64,000 nt of DNA from JAXMHN01 sp964578605 (GTDB taxonomy: Bacteria > Verrucomicrobiota > Verrucomicrobiia > Limisphaerales > SIBE01). Under the pieces are notes generated by a model. That model saw only the letters and a program-made list of their open reading frames with translations. It did not search any database and had not been told where the DNA came from. Of this stretch, positions 26,751-34,923 are shown piece by piece. Location of the stretch: contig CAZODO010000019.1 in assembly GCA_964578605.1 (NCBI GenBank), positions 3,384 through 67,383 on the forward strand, read 5' to 3'. The position numbers were made by a program, and so were the translations under genes. Every line of letters begins with the position of its first letter. The first letter of the stretch is position 1.

Positions 26751-27180
26751 GCGACTGCCCACGGTGGGGCAGGGCGGACCGTGTTCCACCGGGGCAGGCT
26801 ATCCTCTCAGACCTTTGAGCTGCCGGGGGGCCAAGACCTGAACCAGACGAGGCGCGACGTTTTCGGCGCGCCCGTTTTCCCGCACAAACCCTGGGAAACC
26901 GGGCTCATCCTTCCGGATATAACACGTATTTAACACGTATTTAACACGTATTTAACAGGTATATAACACGTCGCTGGAACGTGTTAAATACCTGTTATAT
27001 CCGAGTGATAACCCTGTGAAATACGGAAGCCCCCGGGCCTTTGCTCCCGTCGGCCAAGCGATCGCGCAACGCCCTCCGCCTTCCTCCGGCAAGTCCGGTC
27101 CGGCAAATGCCAATCCACCGAGCCAGCGGCACCCCCGCGAGCCATCGGCCGTCAGGCCGGCCCGGCCATCCGATCCTGCG
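26751..27180. other. Intergenic region after the dcw cluster
   Basis: This 430-base region lies between the convergent ftsZ and hpnA genes. The first part has GC-rich short hairpins (for example CTGCCC 26755-26760 with GGGCAG 26767-26772), possibly a weak terminator for the cluster. The middle holds the 11-base-period dyad array listed separately. No protein gene is supported. Confidence 0.6.
26914..27003. repeat. 11-base-period dyad array, copy 1
   Basis: Direct 11-mers AACACGTATTT lie at 26921, 26932 and 26943, followed by AACAGGTATAT (26954) and a partial unit at 26965. Past the centre the same unit continues inverted as AAATACCTGTT (26986), with further degenerate units in the same 11-base phase to about 27029. 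The outer arms 26914-26938 and 26979-27003 are complementary at 24 of 25 positions, so a long hairpin can form. It is AT-rich against a GC-rich background. Confidence 0.85.
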
Positions 27181-28218
27181 CTAGGAAACCTTGGCGGCGC
27201 CGCCCGGCATTCGGGTGCGGACGTGTCCGTTAGCGCGGAACCATGCGATCGCATCCGAGAACGCCTGGCGCGGGGGCGTTTGGGGCAGGCTGAGTTCGCG
27301 AATCGCCTTGGCCGGCGTGAAGAACATTTTGTATTTGGCCATTCGAACGCCAGCGAGGGGAGCCTTGGGCGGGCGGCCCGTGACGCAGGCCATGGCTTCG
27401 TTGACATACGCAGCGGCCAGGGCGACCCCGTAGGGGATGCGCATCCGGGGAGCCGGGAGTCCGGTGAGTTCAGCCAGCACCTCGAGCGTTTCGCGCATGG
27501 TCCAGTTCCCATCCGAATGGCCGAGGATGTAGCGCTCGCCGAGACGCCCCTTCTCCGCGGCGAGGATGTGCCCTCGGACCACATCGCGGACATGGACCCA
27601 GTTGAGCCCCGTGTCGACGTATCCGGGCATGGCGCCGTTGATGAAATCGACGATCAACTTGCCCGTGGGCGTTGGTTTGGAGTCGCGCGGCCCGACGGGG
27701 GCGGAGGGATTGACAATGACGATGGGGAGCCCTCTTGAAGCGAGTTCCTTGGCCACACATTCCGCCTGCCACTTGGAACGCTTGTAGTGATTGGACATCT
27801 GCGCCTCGGAAACGGGCGCGGACTCGTCGGTGGGGGCGATCTGTCCATCGACCTGTTTGGGAAGGCCGATGCACCCCACGGTGCTGGTGTAAACGATCCG
27901 CGAGCACCCGGCCTCGGCCGCCGCTTCGAGGACGTGCCGGGTGCCTTGCACATTTGCGGCATACATCGGCTGATAATCGCGGAGCCAAAGGTGATAACTC
28001 GCCGCCACGTGAAAACACCAGTCGCAACCCTGCAGGCCCTGGGCGAGGTTGGCGGAGTCTTCCAGGCTGCCTTCGATCCGTTCGCAGCGCGCCCCGTTCA
28101 GGCCGGCGCAGGGACTTCCCGCCCGGACCAGGGCACGGACCTCGTGGCCTTGCGCCTCGAGTTCGTGAACAAGGTTTGCGCCGATGAAACCGGATGCGCC
28201 CGTCACAAAACATTTCAT
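27181..28218 (-). CDS. hpnA: NAD-dependent sugar epimerase, HpnA-like (hopanoid-associated)
   Basis: The 345-residue extended short-chain dehydrogenase starts with the NAD-binding FVTGASGFIGANLVHEL and has the catalytic Tyr-Lys pair in NHYKRSK. The Ser of the triad lies in IVYTSTVGCIG. Segments NWVHVRDVVRGHILAAEKG and ERYILGHSDGNWT match HpnA, the hopanoid-associated sugar epimerase. No squalene-hopene cyclase gene is in the window, so a link to hopanoids is by homology only. It is divergent from the TPR gene. Confidence 0.8.
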   Translation of the reverse strand: MKCFVTGASGFIGANLVHELEAQGHEVRALVRAGSPCAGLNGARCERIEGSLEDSANLAQGLQGCDWCFHVAASYHLWLRDYQPMYAANVQGTRHVLEAAAEAGCSRIVYTSTVGCIGLPKQVDGQIAPTDESAPVSEAQMSNHYKRSKWQAECVAKELASRGLPIVIVNPSAPVGPRDSKPTPTGKLIVDFINGAMPGYVDTGLNWVHVRDVVRGHILAAEKGRLGERYILGHSDGNWTMRETLEVLAELTGLPAPRMRIPYGVALAAAYVNEAMACVTGRPPKAPLAGVRMAKYKMFFTPAKAIRELSLPQTPPRQAFSDAIAWFRANGHVRTRMPGGAAKVS

Positions 28219-28342
28219 GCTGCCTCGTACTTGGGCTGGAAGAGGAAGGGTGGCAATCCAAATCGGGGCGATGGGGGTTTCGCTTAGGAAACGGCCGGAA
28301 ATCTGCTGAGACGCTCTTGACTTGAAAACCCGTTATGTAATC

Positions 28343-28774
28343 ATGCGATTCCAGCGTATGCCGAAGAAAAGCTCTTTTCGAAAAAAGCTAACCCGCCATG
28401 AGCAACGCGATCTGGATATCGAGATCACCTTTATGGAAGGTGTGGTCCAACGAGACCCGGGTTACGTGGAGGCGCTGCAGATTTTGGGGGACGATTACAC
28501 GCGCCGCGGCCGATTTGATGATGGTCTGAAAGTGGACGAGAGGCTCGCGCAATTGCGGCCGGACGATTCCCTGGTGCTCTACAATTTGGCCTGCAGCTAC
28601 TCGCTGACGGACCAGGTCGACCAGGCTCTATCGGCACTGGAAAGCGCGCTGAAAATGGGTTACCGGGATTTCAAATGGCTCGCCGAAGATCCGGATCTGC
28701 GGAATGTCCGGCGCCATCCCCTGTTCCAGAAGATCCGGGCCAAGCTGCGCACCATGCAGACCCACGTTCGCTAG
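28343..28774 (+). CDS. Small tetratricopeptide-repeat protein
   Basis: The product is 143 residues from ATG 28343 (a TTG at 28322 and an ATG at 28358 are alternatives). After a basic N-terminus (MRFQRMPKKSSFRKK) two to three TPR helices are visible. One contains YVEALQILGDDYTRRGRFDDGL, and another contains LYNLACSYSLTDQVDQALSALESAL. The end (DPDLRNVRRHPLFQKIRAKL) is the short TPR-end segment often seen after such repeats. It probably mediates protein contacts, and no partner is evident. It lies 41 bases upstream of mtnA. Confidence 0.8.
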   Translation: MRFQRMPKKSSFRKKLTRHEQRDLDIEITFMEGVVQRDPGYVEALQILGDDYTRRGRFDDGLKVDERLAQLRPDDSLVLYNLACSYSLTDQVDQALSALESALKMGYRDFKWLAEDPDLRNVRRHPLFQKIRAKLRTMQTHVR

Positions 28775-28815
28775 TCTTCCTTTTCCCTTCCGGCCAGCGC
28801 GCGCCGGTTCCAGGC

Positions 28816-29925
28816 ATGAATGTCCATATCGGCAGGCGTAAGCGTCACTTCAGGACCGTTCGGTTTGACCCCGCACAAAACGCCGTCTTGCTCATCGAGC
28901 AACGACTCCTTCCGCACGAGTTCAAAGTCGTCGCCGCCCCGACGTTCCGCGACACCGCGCGCGCCATCCGCGATATGGTGGTGCGCGGGGCCGGAGCCAT
29001 CGGCGCCACGGCTGCGTATGGGCTTGCCCAGGGCGCGCGCGCGTTCCGGGGACGCGGGTTGGCGGCGTTCGAACGCCATGTCGATCGCGTCTTTGAAACG
29101 CTGAAATCGGCGCGGCCCACAGCCATTGATCCCGTCAATGCCATGCGCACGGTGCGCTTGGCCATGCGCCGCGGGCAGACGGTCGAAGAACAACAGGGGC
29201 TCGCGGTCCAAGCGGCCCAGCAGTTCGCCGAGGACGACGTGGAGCATTGCCGGGCCATCGGCCAGCATGGGCTTCCGCTCATCGGGCACGGCATGAATGT
29301 CCTGACCCACTGCAATGCGGGCTGGCTTGCTTTCGTCGATATCGGCTCCGCGACCGCTCCGCTCTATGCGGCGCAGGCCGAAGGAAGATGCTTCCATGTG
29401 TGGTGTTCGGAAACGCGTCCGCGTTGCCAAGGGGCAACGCTCACAGCATGGGAGTTGGCGAACCAGGGGGTGTCCCACCAGGTGATTGCCGATAATGCCG
29501 CCGGGTTGCTGATGCAGCGCGGCCAGGTGGACCTGGTGATCGTGGGCAGCGACCGCGTGCTGGGGCGCACCGGAGACGTGGCCAACAAGATTGGCACCTA
29601 CACGCGCGCGGTGCTGGCGGACCGGCATCGAATCCCGTTCTATGTCGCCATTCCGCTTTCGACGCTTGACTGGGCGCTCACGGATGGCGGCCAGATCCCG
29701 ATCGAAGAACGCGATGCCGGCGAGGTCCTGGGCGCGTGGGGTGTCACGGCGGAAGGGAAGCGCACGCAAGTGCGGGTGGCCAACGCGTCCAGCGGCGCTT
29801 TCAATCCGGGCTTTGATGTCACCCCCGCCGAATTGGTCACCGGCATTATTACGCCCGCCGGCTTGTTCAAGCCCAAGGACCTCTGGCGACACCGGCGACA
29901 GCTGGGCTGGAGCGAAGCCGCGTGA
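28816..29925 (+). CDS. mtnA: S-methyl-5-thioribose-1-phosphate isomerase
   Basis: The 369-residue protein is MtnA of the methionine salvage pathway, isomerising methylthioribose 1-phosphate to methylthioribulose 1-phosphate. Diagnostic segments are IRDMVVRGAGAIGATAAYG, VLTHCNAGWLA, VWCSETRPRCQGATLTAWEL, IVGSDRVLGRTGDVANKIGTYTRAVLA and FNPGFDVTPAELVTGIITPAG. The catalytic Cys (in VLTHCNAG-type context) and the Asp of GSDR are present. ATG 28816 matches the family start. No other salvage genes are near. Confidence 0.94.
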   Translation: MNVHIGRRKRHFRTVRFDPAQNAVLLIEQRLLPHEFKVVAAPTFRDTARAIRDMVVRGAGAIGATAAYGLAQGARAFRGRGLAAFERHVDRVFETLKSARPTAIDPVNAMRTVRLAMRRGQTVEEQQGLAVQAAQQFAEDDVEHCRAIGQHGLPLIGHGMNVLTHCNAGWLAFVDIGSATAPLYAAQAEGRCFHVWCSETRPRCQGATLTAWELANQGVSHQVIADNAAGLLMQRGQVDLVIVGSDRVLGRTGDVANKIGTYTRAVLADRHRIPFYVAIPLSTLDWALTDGGQIPIEERDAGEVLGAWGVTAEGKRTQVRVANASSGAFNPGFDVTPAELVTGIITPAGLFKPKDLWRHRRQLGWSEAA

Positions 29926-29974
29926 TGGCTCAGGGCAAGCCCCGATCGTAACCGGCTGTGGACGCTCTGACGCG

Positions 29975-31945
29975 CTAGGCCCGGGCCGGAGCGGCCAGTT
30001 CATCCTCGCCACCCTCGCGCAGGGCGGTGCTTCGGGGTTGGTTCCGGAAGCTTCGCCAATAGCGGGCAGGGAGCATCGTGAGGGCGATCAGGAGCAATTG
30101 GCTGATGACAAACGCGACCAGCCAATTGAAGGCCCTGTCCATAAATCCGTAGGCGTGCAGTCCCACGCCCAGCATGTTCACGCCAAACCAGGAGAAACTC
30201 GTGACCACGTTGCCGAAGATCGTCAGGGCCATCAATCCGCGCTCCCCGATCATTCCGCCCCAACGGGCGTGAAGGATAATCGCGCACCAAATAACGATGA
30301 GCAGAGCGCCGTTTTCCTTGGGATCCCAACCCCAGAACCGGCCCCAGGATTGGTCGGCCCAGATCCCGCCGAGGATGGTGCCGACAAAGCTGAACAGCGT
30401 GGCAAAACAGATGATGCCGTAGACCATTCGCGAGAGCGCCTTCGCTGTCACGGCGCTCAAGGTTCGAGTGAACGCCCCGCGCAGGACATAGAGAATCGCC
30501 AGGAAACCCGCGAAGAACATCGCGGAATACCCCGCCGTAATCACCACCACGTGGGTGGCCAGCCAGAAGTTGGTGTCCAGCACGGCGCGGAGCATTTCCA
30601 TGGTATCGCCGCCGAGGGCAAGGTGATGCGCAATAATCTGCGTGGTGAACCCCACCGCGGACGAAGCGACAATGCCAATCCCGTCGCGGTAAATGCGCTC
30701 CAGGATGATCCCGAGCAGCACGGCACCCCACCCGACAAAGATCGCGGATGAATACAGGTTGGTCACCGGGGGCCGGCCTTCCAGGAACATCCGGAAAACG
30801 AGACCGACCGTGTGGACCGCGAAGGCCAAAACCAGCGAGAACCACGCGGCACGCCTGACCCATTCGGAAAGGCGCAGCCAGTAAGCGCATCCCAAAAGGA
30901 GCGCCGCAACGTAGATCACCATCGCTTTGTAGAAGGGTTCAAGGTGATTAAAGAAATGCTCCCGCCGTCCCTTGTTCAGCTCCGGCATGAGCCCTTTGCC
31001 CTTGAGCCATTGCGTGTACTCGGCGACGGCGGCGTTGAATTCGGCCGGCTGGGATTTTGCGCAGGCCTCGCCGATCTTCGCAAGCGCGGCCACCGCCGGA
31101 TGGATCTCAGCAGTGCGAAGCGATTCGAGCAGGCTGCGTCCGACGTTCTTCCAATCATCCGGCGTGTGTTGGGGCGTCAAAGGCGGCACCAACGCCGGGT
31201 AGGCCAGGCTGTCCAATTCCTGGTAACGGCGAAAATATTCGACGATGCCCCCCAGTTCCGCTTCGTCACCGCTGTGCCCATGGGCGGTTTGCCTGAGCGC
31301 CGGCAAGCTGGATTTCAGAGCCGCTTCATACAACGCCAATTCACTGGCAAACGTGGCCGGCGATGGCGGAGCCGCGTTGGTGGCCGCGTGGTGCCGGACA
31401 AACTCGGCGGTGTCCGCTGGCTGCAGGCTGTTGCGCAGGCGGTGATAGAGATAAAGGCTGTTATACAGGTGAACCAGGTCTTTCTGGTAGGGCGTCCGTG
31501 TTTCAGGGGAGGCCGTCTTCTCCTGCTCGGCGCGGAAGATGGGGCGGACTTGCTCCTCGATCTTTCCCAGGTGAGGCGCGAGGGCATCGAAGGAAAGGTA
31601 CTCCATGCCGCTCGAGTGCACGCCCACCAGGCTCTGCACGTCCGGATGCTGGACGCGAAAGCTGCTGAATCGGTCGGCCTCTTGGGGACGAACCATCAGT
31701 TCGAGCAACCACTGCGCGCTGGAGACGCGCACCTTGGCGTCGTTCGTCACGGTCTGCTTGCCGCGCATGCTCAGGAGAGAATTCCGCGCGACCGAATCCA
31801 GCGGTTGCACCCGGCCGTTCAGCAAGACCGGCAGTTTCCCAAACGCGGCGATATCAAAGCCATTGACCTTTCGCTCCGGTGCGAGCGCGGACAGAATCCA
31901 GAGGCCAAACACGCCCACGAGAATCCAGGGGAGCCATTTCTTCAT
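29975..31945 (-). CDS. ccsA: Cytochrome c biogenesis protein CcsA/ResC, with long N-terminal extension
   Basis: This 656-residue protein carries an N-terminal membrane helix and a roughly 300-residue periplasmic region. About eight transmembrane helices follow with the haem-handling Trp-rich motif (WGRFWGWDPKENGAL) near residue 540. CcsA/ResC works with ResB to move haem out of the cytoplasm and attach it to cytochromes c (System II). Its start overlaps the resB stop by four bases, so the two are coupled. The N-terminal region has segments such as GRVQPLDSVARNSLLSMRGKQ, seen in System II fusions of related phyla. Confidence 0.9.
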   Translation of the reverse strand: MKKWLPWILVGVFGLWILSALAPERKVNGFDIAAFGKLPVLLNGRVQPLDSVARNSLLSMRGKQTVTNDAKVRVSSAQWLLELMVRPQEADRFSSFRVQHPDVQSLVGVHSSGMEYLSFDALAPHLGKIEEQVRPIFRAEQEKTASPETRTPYQKDLVHLYNSLYLYHRLRNSLQPADTAEFVRHHAATNAAPPSPATFASELALYEAALKSSLPALRQTAHGHSGDEAELGGIVEYFRRYQELDSLAYPALVPPLTPQHTPDDWKNVGRSLLESLRTAEIHPAVAALAKIGEACAKSQPAEFNAAVAEYTQWLKGKGLMPELNKGRREHFFNHLEPFYKAMVIYVAALLLGCAYWLRLSEWVRRAAWFSLVLAFAVHTVGLVFRMFLEGRPPVTNLYSSAIFVGWGAVLLGIILERIYRDGIGIVASSAVGFTTQIIAHHLALGGDTMEMLRAVLDTNFWLATHVVVITAGYSAMFFAGFLAILYVLRGAFTRTLSAVTAKALSRMVYGIICFATLFSFVGTILGGIWADQSWGRFWGWDPKENGALLIVIWCAIILHARWGGMIGERGLMALTIFGNVVTSFSWFGVNMLGVGLHAYGFMDRAFNWLVAFVISQLLLIALTMLPARYWRSFRNQPRSTALREGGEDELAAPARA

Positions 31946-33282
31946 GAGTTCCTCCTTGCAGCTTCAAGGGATTTCGCCACCGGCTGTGTTCCCGCTTCTG
32001 TCATGACCCCGGCCAACTCGCCTGGCGAGCGGCCGCCTTGGCGGTCCGAGACACCTTTCCGTGCCGTTGCCACGGTCGACTGGCGTTTGCCGAAGTGAAT
32101 CAAGTGCATCAGGAATTGCACCACCAGCCCCACGGAAATCAACGTGCACGAGAGGTAAGGTGTGAGCCACGCAGGATTGCGGACCACCTGGAGGATCGAC
32201 ACGGTGTCCCCGGGCTCAAACCCGCCCTGATAAAACGTTTCCCCGCCGTAACGCAGCGGGTTGTTCATGTAGATCAGAACCTCGCGGTTCTCCCCCGTCT
32301 GCGGGTTCTGCAACTGAACGCGACTGGAGAAGTCCTTGGGGATCTCGGTGCCCTTATACCGTTTGTGGGTGAAATCCTTGAGGGTCAGGGAATAGGGCTT
32401 GTAATAGCGCACTGGACGCAACGCAAGCTGGTAGGTCTTGTTCTCGAACGTGAACTGCTGGGGCATCGACAGGATCGCGCCTGCCTGGCCGCCCAAAGCC
32501 TGTCGCAGGTTGCCCGGATACTTCGTGAGCCAGTTCGAAACCGTCCACGAACCCAGCGTCCCGCCCGGCGTGACAATCTCAACCAGCGCCGCCGGAACGT
32601 TCTCGTCATCCATCCGCGCCGTCGTCTCCTTCGGAGCGAAAAGGAGACGCTGTCCCACGCCGTGTGTCGCCTCAATCCGCGGCGTGTTGCCGGCGACCGA
32701 TCGCAACGACGGAGCAGGCACCGAGTTCACGAAATACTCTTTGACCCGGACCGTGAAGGGCAAGCCCGGTGCGGCCAGGTCGCCCTTGTGCGCGAGCTTC
32801 GATTCCGGGATGGACACGATCCTGTCCTGCGCGGGGTCGGAAATGTCGATGATCGCCAGTTCGTTCTTGCGGGAGTTCTCGCTGTAGTTCTTGGTTTCGC
32901 CTTCCTCAAGCCGCATGGAGCTCTCCACTTGAAGAGTCTCGGTGAGAAACTGGCCCGCGAACAACAGGATTAAACCCGAGTGAATCAGGAGCAGCCCCAC
33001 CCTCTTGCGGGTGAACCGAAAGCGTTGGAGGTGTGCGGCGATCAGATTGACCAGGAGCACCGCCCCGATCAGGTAACCGCCCGGCCAGACCGGAACTTTC
33101 AGGCCCGTCCCAGGAATCGTCCAGAGCACAAAAAGGCTTCGGAAGTACCTTTCCTGGGTGACGTACAGGCCCAGGTGCACTTGGGCCAGCGTCCCTGCAA
33201 AGACCAGCACCAGGGCGCAGGCCAGGCAGAATACCGTCAGCCGTAACGAAGCGAATACTTGGCGCAGTCGGTTAAAGGGCAT
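31942..33282 (-). CDS. resB: Cytochrome c biogenesis protein ResB/Ccs1
   Basis: The 446-residue ResB-type protein has an N-terminal helix (about 11-33), further helices at about 55-75 and 90-110, and a large periplasmic domain (about 115-400). A last helix sits near the C-terminus (about 400-425). Segments GYLIGAVLLVNLIAAHLQRF, GLLLIHSGLILLFAGQ, and LRYGGETFYQGGFEPGDTVSILQVVRNP are typical. ResB partners CcsA for haem delivery. ATG 33282 overlaps the lipoprotein gene end by 11 bases; an upstream ATG at 33321 would overlap by 50. Confidence 0.88.
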   Translation of the reverse strand: MPFNRLRQVFASLRLTVFCLACALVLVFAGTLAQVHLGLYVTQERYFRSLFVLWTIPGTGLKVPVWPGGYLIGAVLLVNLIAAHLQRFRFTRKRVGLLLIHSGLILLFAGQFLTETLQVESSMRLEEGETKNYSENSRKNELAIIDISDPAQDRIVSIPESKLAHKGDLAAPGLPFTVRVKEYFVNSVPAPSLRSVAGNTPRIEATHGVGQRLLFAPKETTARMDDENVPAALVEIVTPGGTLGSWTVSNWLTKYPGNLRQALGGQAGAILSMPQQFTFENKTYQLALRPVRYYKPYSLTLKDFTHKRYKGTEIPKDFSSRVQLQNPQTGENREVLIYMNNPLRYGGETFYQGGFEPGDTVSILQVVRNPAWLTPYLSCTLISVGLVVQFLMHLIHFGKRQSTVATARKGVSDRQGGRSPGELAGVMTEAGTQPVAKSLEAARRNS

Positions 33283-34459
33283 GGGGATAGCGGGCTGATT
33301 CAACGAATTTGACAAACGCATCCTTTTGCTGTGCCACGAGTGCGTCGTCGCCGAGCATCTTGTAGAACCACGTTCCTCCAGGGCGTGACGCGATCGCCGC
33401 GAGCAGTCGGGCGGAATTCCCGGATTCCAGGTCGCGCCCCGCCAGGTCTACGAAGGTCAGTTCGAGGCCGTTCGCTTTCCGAGTCGTGATCAAACTGGCA
33501 AGGTCCCCTTCCTCGACGGCCTCGAGCCCCACCTGGGAGCGCCAGCGATTGACGTTCCCCAGCAGCCCGCCTGGATCCGGACCCAGCCTGATCACCGAAA
33601 CGTCTGCTTTGGCGCCGGTTTCCCCTTCGACAAGAAAGCTGCCAATGCGCATGGAACTGGGCGGTTGTTCCTTCCACGCGGGCGGCACGTCCCAAGCCGG
33701 TTTGCCCGCCGCGTTGCCGTTCCCAGGGTCCGCCGCCGGGTCCGCCGCCTGCAAAGGTCCGGTTTGTGACGCCGAGGCTTGCGGCACGGAAAGTGGCGGA
33801 TGCCCTTCCGGCAGCGGCATCGATTCTTCGGGCGCCGACACAGGGCGGGGCGGTCCCGACTCGAACCGAATCGATTTCAAGAACTCCTTAAATGCCGGTT
33901 TCTGTTCCGCGACCAAGGCGTCCGGTCCGGTCATCTTGAAGAACCAGGTTGCCCCCTCAAGCGGGAGGGTGGCAGCCAGGATGCGAACCGGTTGATTGGC
34001 CTTTGGCTCCGAACCGGCAATATCATAGAGACGAACGGGCGTGGTTCCGATCGTGACGTCCTCGGAGATCGATTTGAGCTCGCTTTCAGCGACGGGCGCC
34101 AACCCAACCTGGTTCCGCCAGCGATTGACATTATCCAGTTCGCTCCCGGCGATTCGGCCCAGGGGAACAATCGAAACATCGGCGCGCTGGTCTCCCTTGA
34201 CCACCGCGAAACTCCCGGCGCGCATCCCGCCAGTCGGCTGCTCTTCCCAGCCGGGCGGAGGGGTCCATCCGATCTGGGCAGGGGCGGCTGGCTGCGCCGT
34301 GGTGGGGGCGGTAACCGTGGCGAGGGCGTTGGTGTCCTTTGGGACGGTGAGGGTGCCGATCTCTTCCTGCCGGCAACCGGTTAGGGCGAGCAAAGTGGCG
34401 GCCATAGCGAGGCACGTCCGGCTGGGACCGAAGCGTCTCCTAGCTGAAACTTGGTGCAT
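33272..34459 (-). CDS. Lipoprotein with two copies of an unrecognised domain
   Basis: The 395-residue product has a lipoprotein signal (basic start, hydrophobic core, LLALTGC lipobox). It then carries two copies of the same roughly 135-residue unit (about residues 65-200 and 255-390). Each copy reads W-x-x-P-P-x-W-x-E-Q-P, then MR-x-GSF-x-V, DVS-x-x-x-LG, NVNRWR-x-QVGL, a Leu-rich stretch, TWF-[FY]KM and DALVA-[EQ]QK. I know no function for it. It is transcribed into resB and ccsA, overlapping resB by 11 bases, so an envelope role in cytochrome c maturation or haem handling is a reasonable guess. Confidence 0.8.
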   Translation of the reverse strand: MHQVSARRRFGPSRTCLAMAATLLALTGCRQEEIGTLTVPKDTNALATVTAPTTAQPAAPAQIGWTPPPGWEEQPTGGMRAGSFAVVKGDQRADVSIVPLGRIAGSELDNVNRWRNQVGLAPVAESELKSISEDVTIGTTPVRLYDIAGSEPKANQPVRILAATLPLEGATWFFKMTGPDALVAEQKPAFKEFLKSIRFESGPPRPVSAPEESMPLPEGHPPLSVPQASASQTGPLQAADPAADPGNGNAAGKPAWDVPPAWKEQPPSSMRIGSFLVEGETGAKADVSVIRLGPDPGGLLGNVNRWRSQVGLEAVEEGDLASLITTRKANGLELTFVDLAGRDLESGNSARLLAAIASRPGGTWFYKMLGDDALVAQQKDAFVKFVESARYPHAL

Positions 34460-34698
34460 CGGAAACAATTACAGTTTAACCCGGGAATGCGCAAGTGGCT
34501 TCCCTGATACAGTTTACTGCAGAAACGGGCTTGCAGAGGGCTAACCGTTGGGCAAGTGGGGGGTCGAGGGGGTTTTCAGTTGAACTGGGAGAGCCATATC
34601 AAATCCTGGGGCAAGCGAAAAGACGAGAAAAGACGCTGCTAGCGCTTACGCCGACAGCACCTGATCATGGAGTTCAACAAAGAATAAATAAAGATTAA

Positions 34699-34753
34699 AC
34701 TATCGTTTCACTAAATCATCATAGTAAAATAATAGTGAAACCATAGTGGAATC
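34699..34753. repeat. 11-base-period dyad array, copy 2
   Basis: Right-arm units ATAGTAAAATA (34721), ATAGTGAAACC (34732) and ATAGTGGAATC (34743) follow an exact 11-base step. Left-arm units ACTATCGTTTC (34699) and ACTAAATCATC (34710) are the inverted form in the same step. The arms 34699-34713 and 34733-34747 pair at 14 of 15 positions. The array sits in the intergenic stretch upstream of the lipoprotein gene. Confidence 0.75.
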
Positions 34754-34878
34754 ACACTTCATATTCCAGACCGCACCGCGTGTTCGTCCTTCGCGCTGAG
34801 GATTGGGTTCGCTTGGCGGACGAAAGAACGCGGGACCCCGCTGCTGGGACGACTCTTCGATGAAATGATTCTTCTGAA

Positions 34879-34902
34879 TGGCGCGCCGACCTCGGCGCGC
34901 CA
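34879..34902 (-). terminator. Likely terminator hairpin downstream of rho
   Basis: TGGCGCGCCGA (34879-34889) and TCGGCGCGCCA (34892-34902) form a perfect 11-base stem with a 2-base centre. It begins 21 bases after the rho stop on the minus strand. No strong U-run follows, so it may act as a weak or Rho-assisted terminator. Confidence 0.6.
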
Positions 34903-34923
34903 CCCCAAACCATCGGGCCTGAT

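Larger units (their letters stand above)
34460..34923. other. AT-rich intergenic region between rho and the lipoprotein gene
   Basis: About 460 bases separate the rho stop (34924, minus strand) from the lipoprotein start. A locally AT-rich patch (about 34670-34760) contains an 11-base-period array. A perfect GC hairpin at 34879-34902 is a likely terminator for rho. Open frames across the region show no domain, so no protein gene is supported. Confidence 0.6.

Noticed and set aside
24651..26789. 712-codon open frame on the minus strand across ftsA and ftsZ
   Set aside because: It is antisense to two clear genes, carries no domain, and arises from GC-rich codon structure of the true frames.
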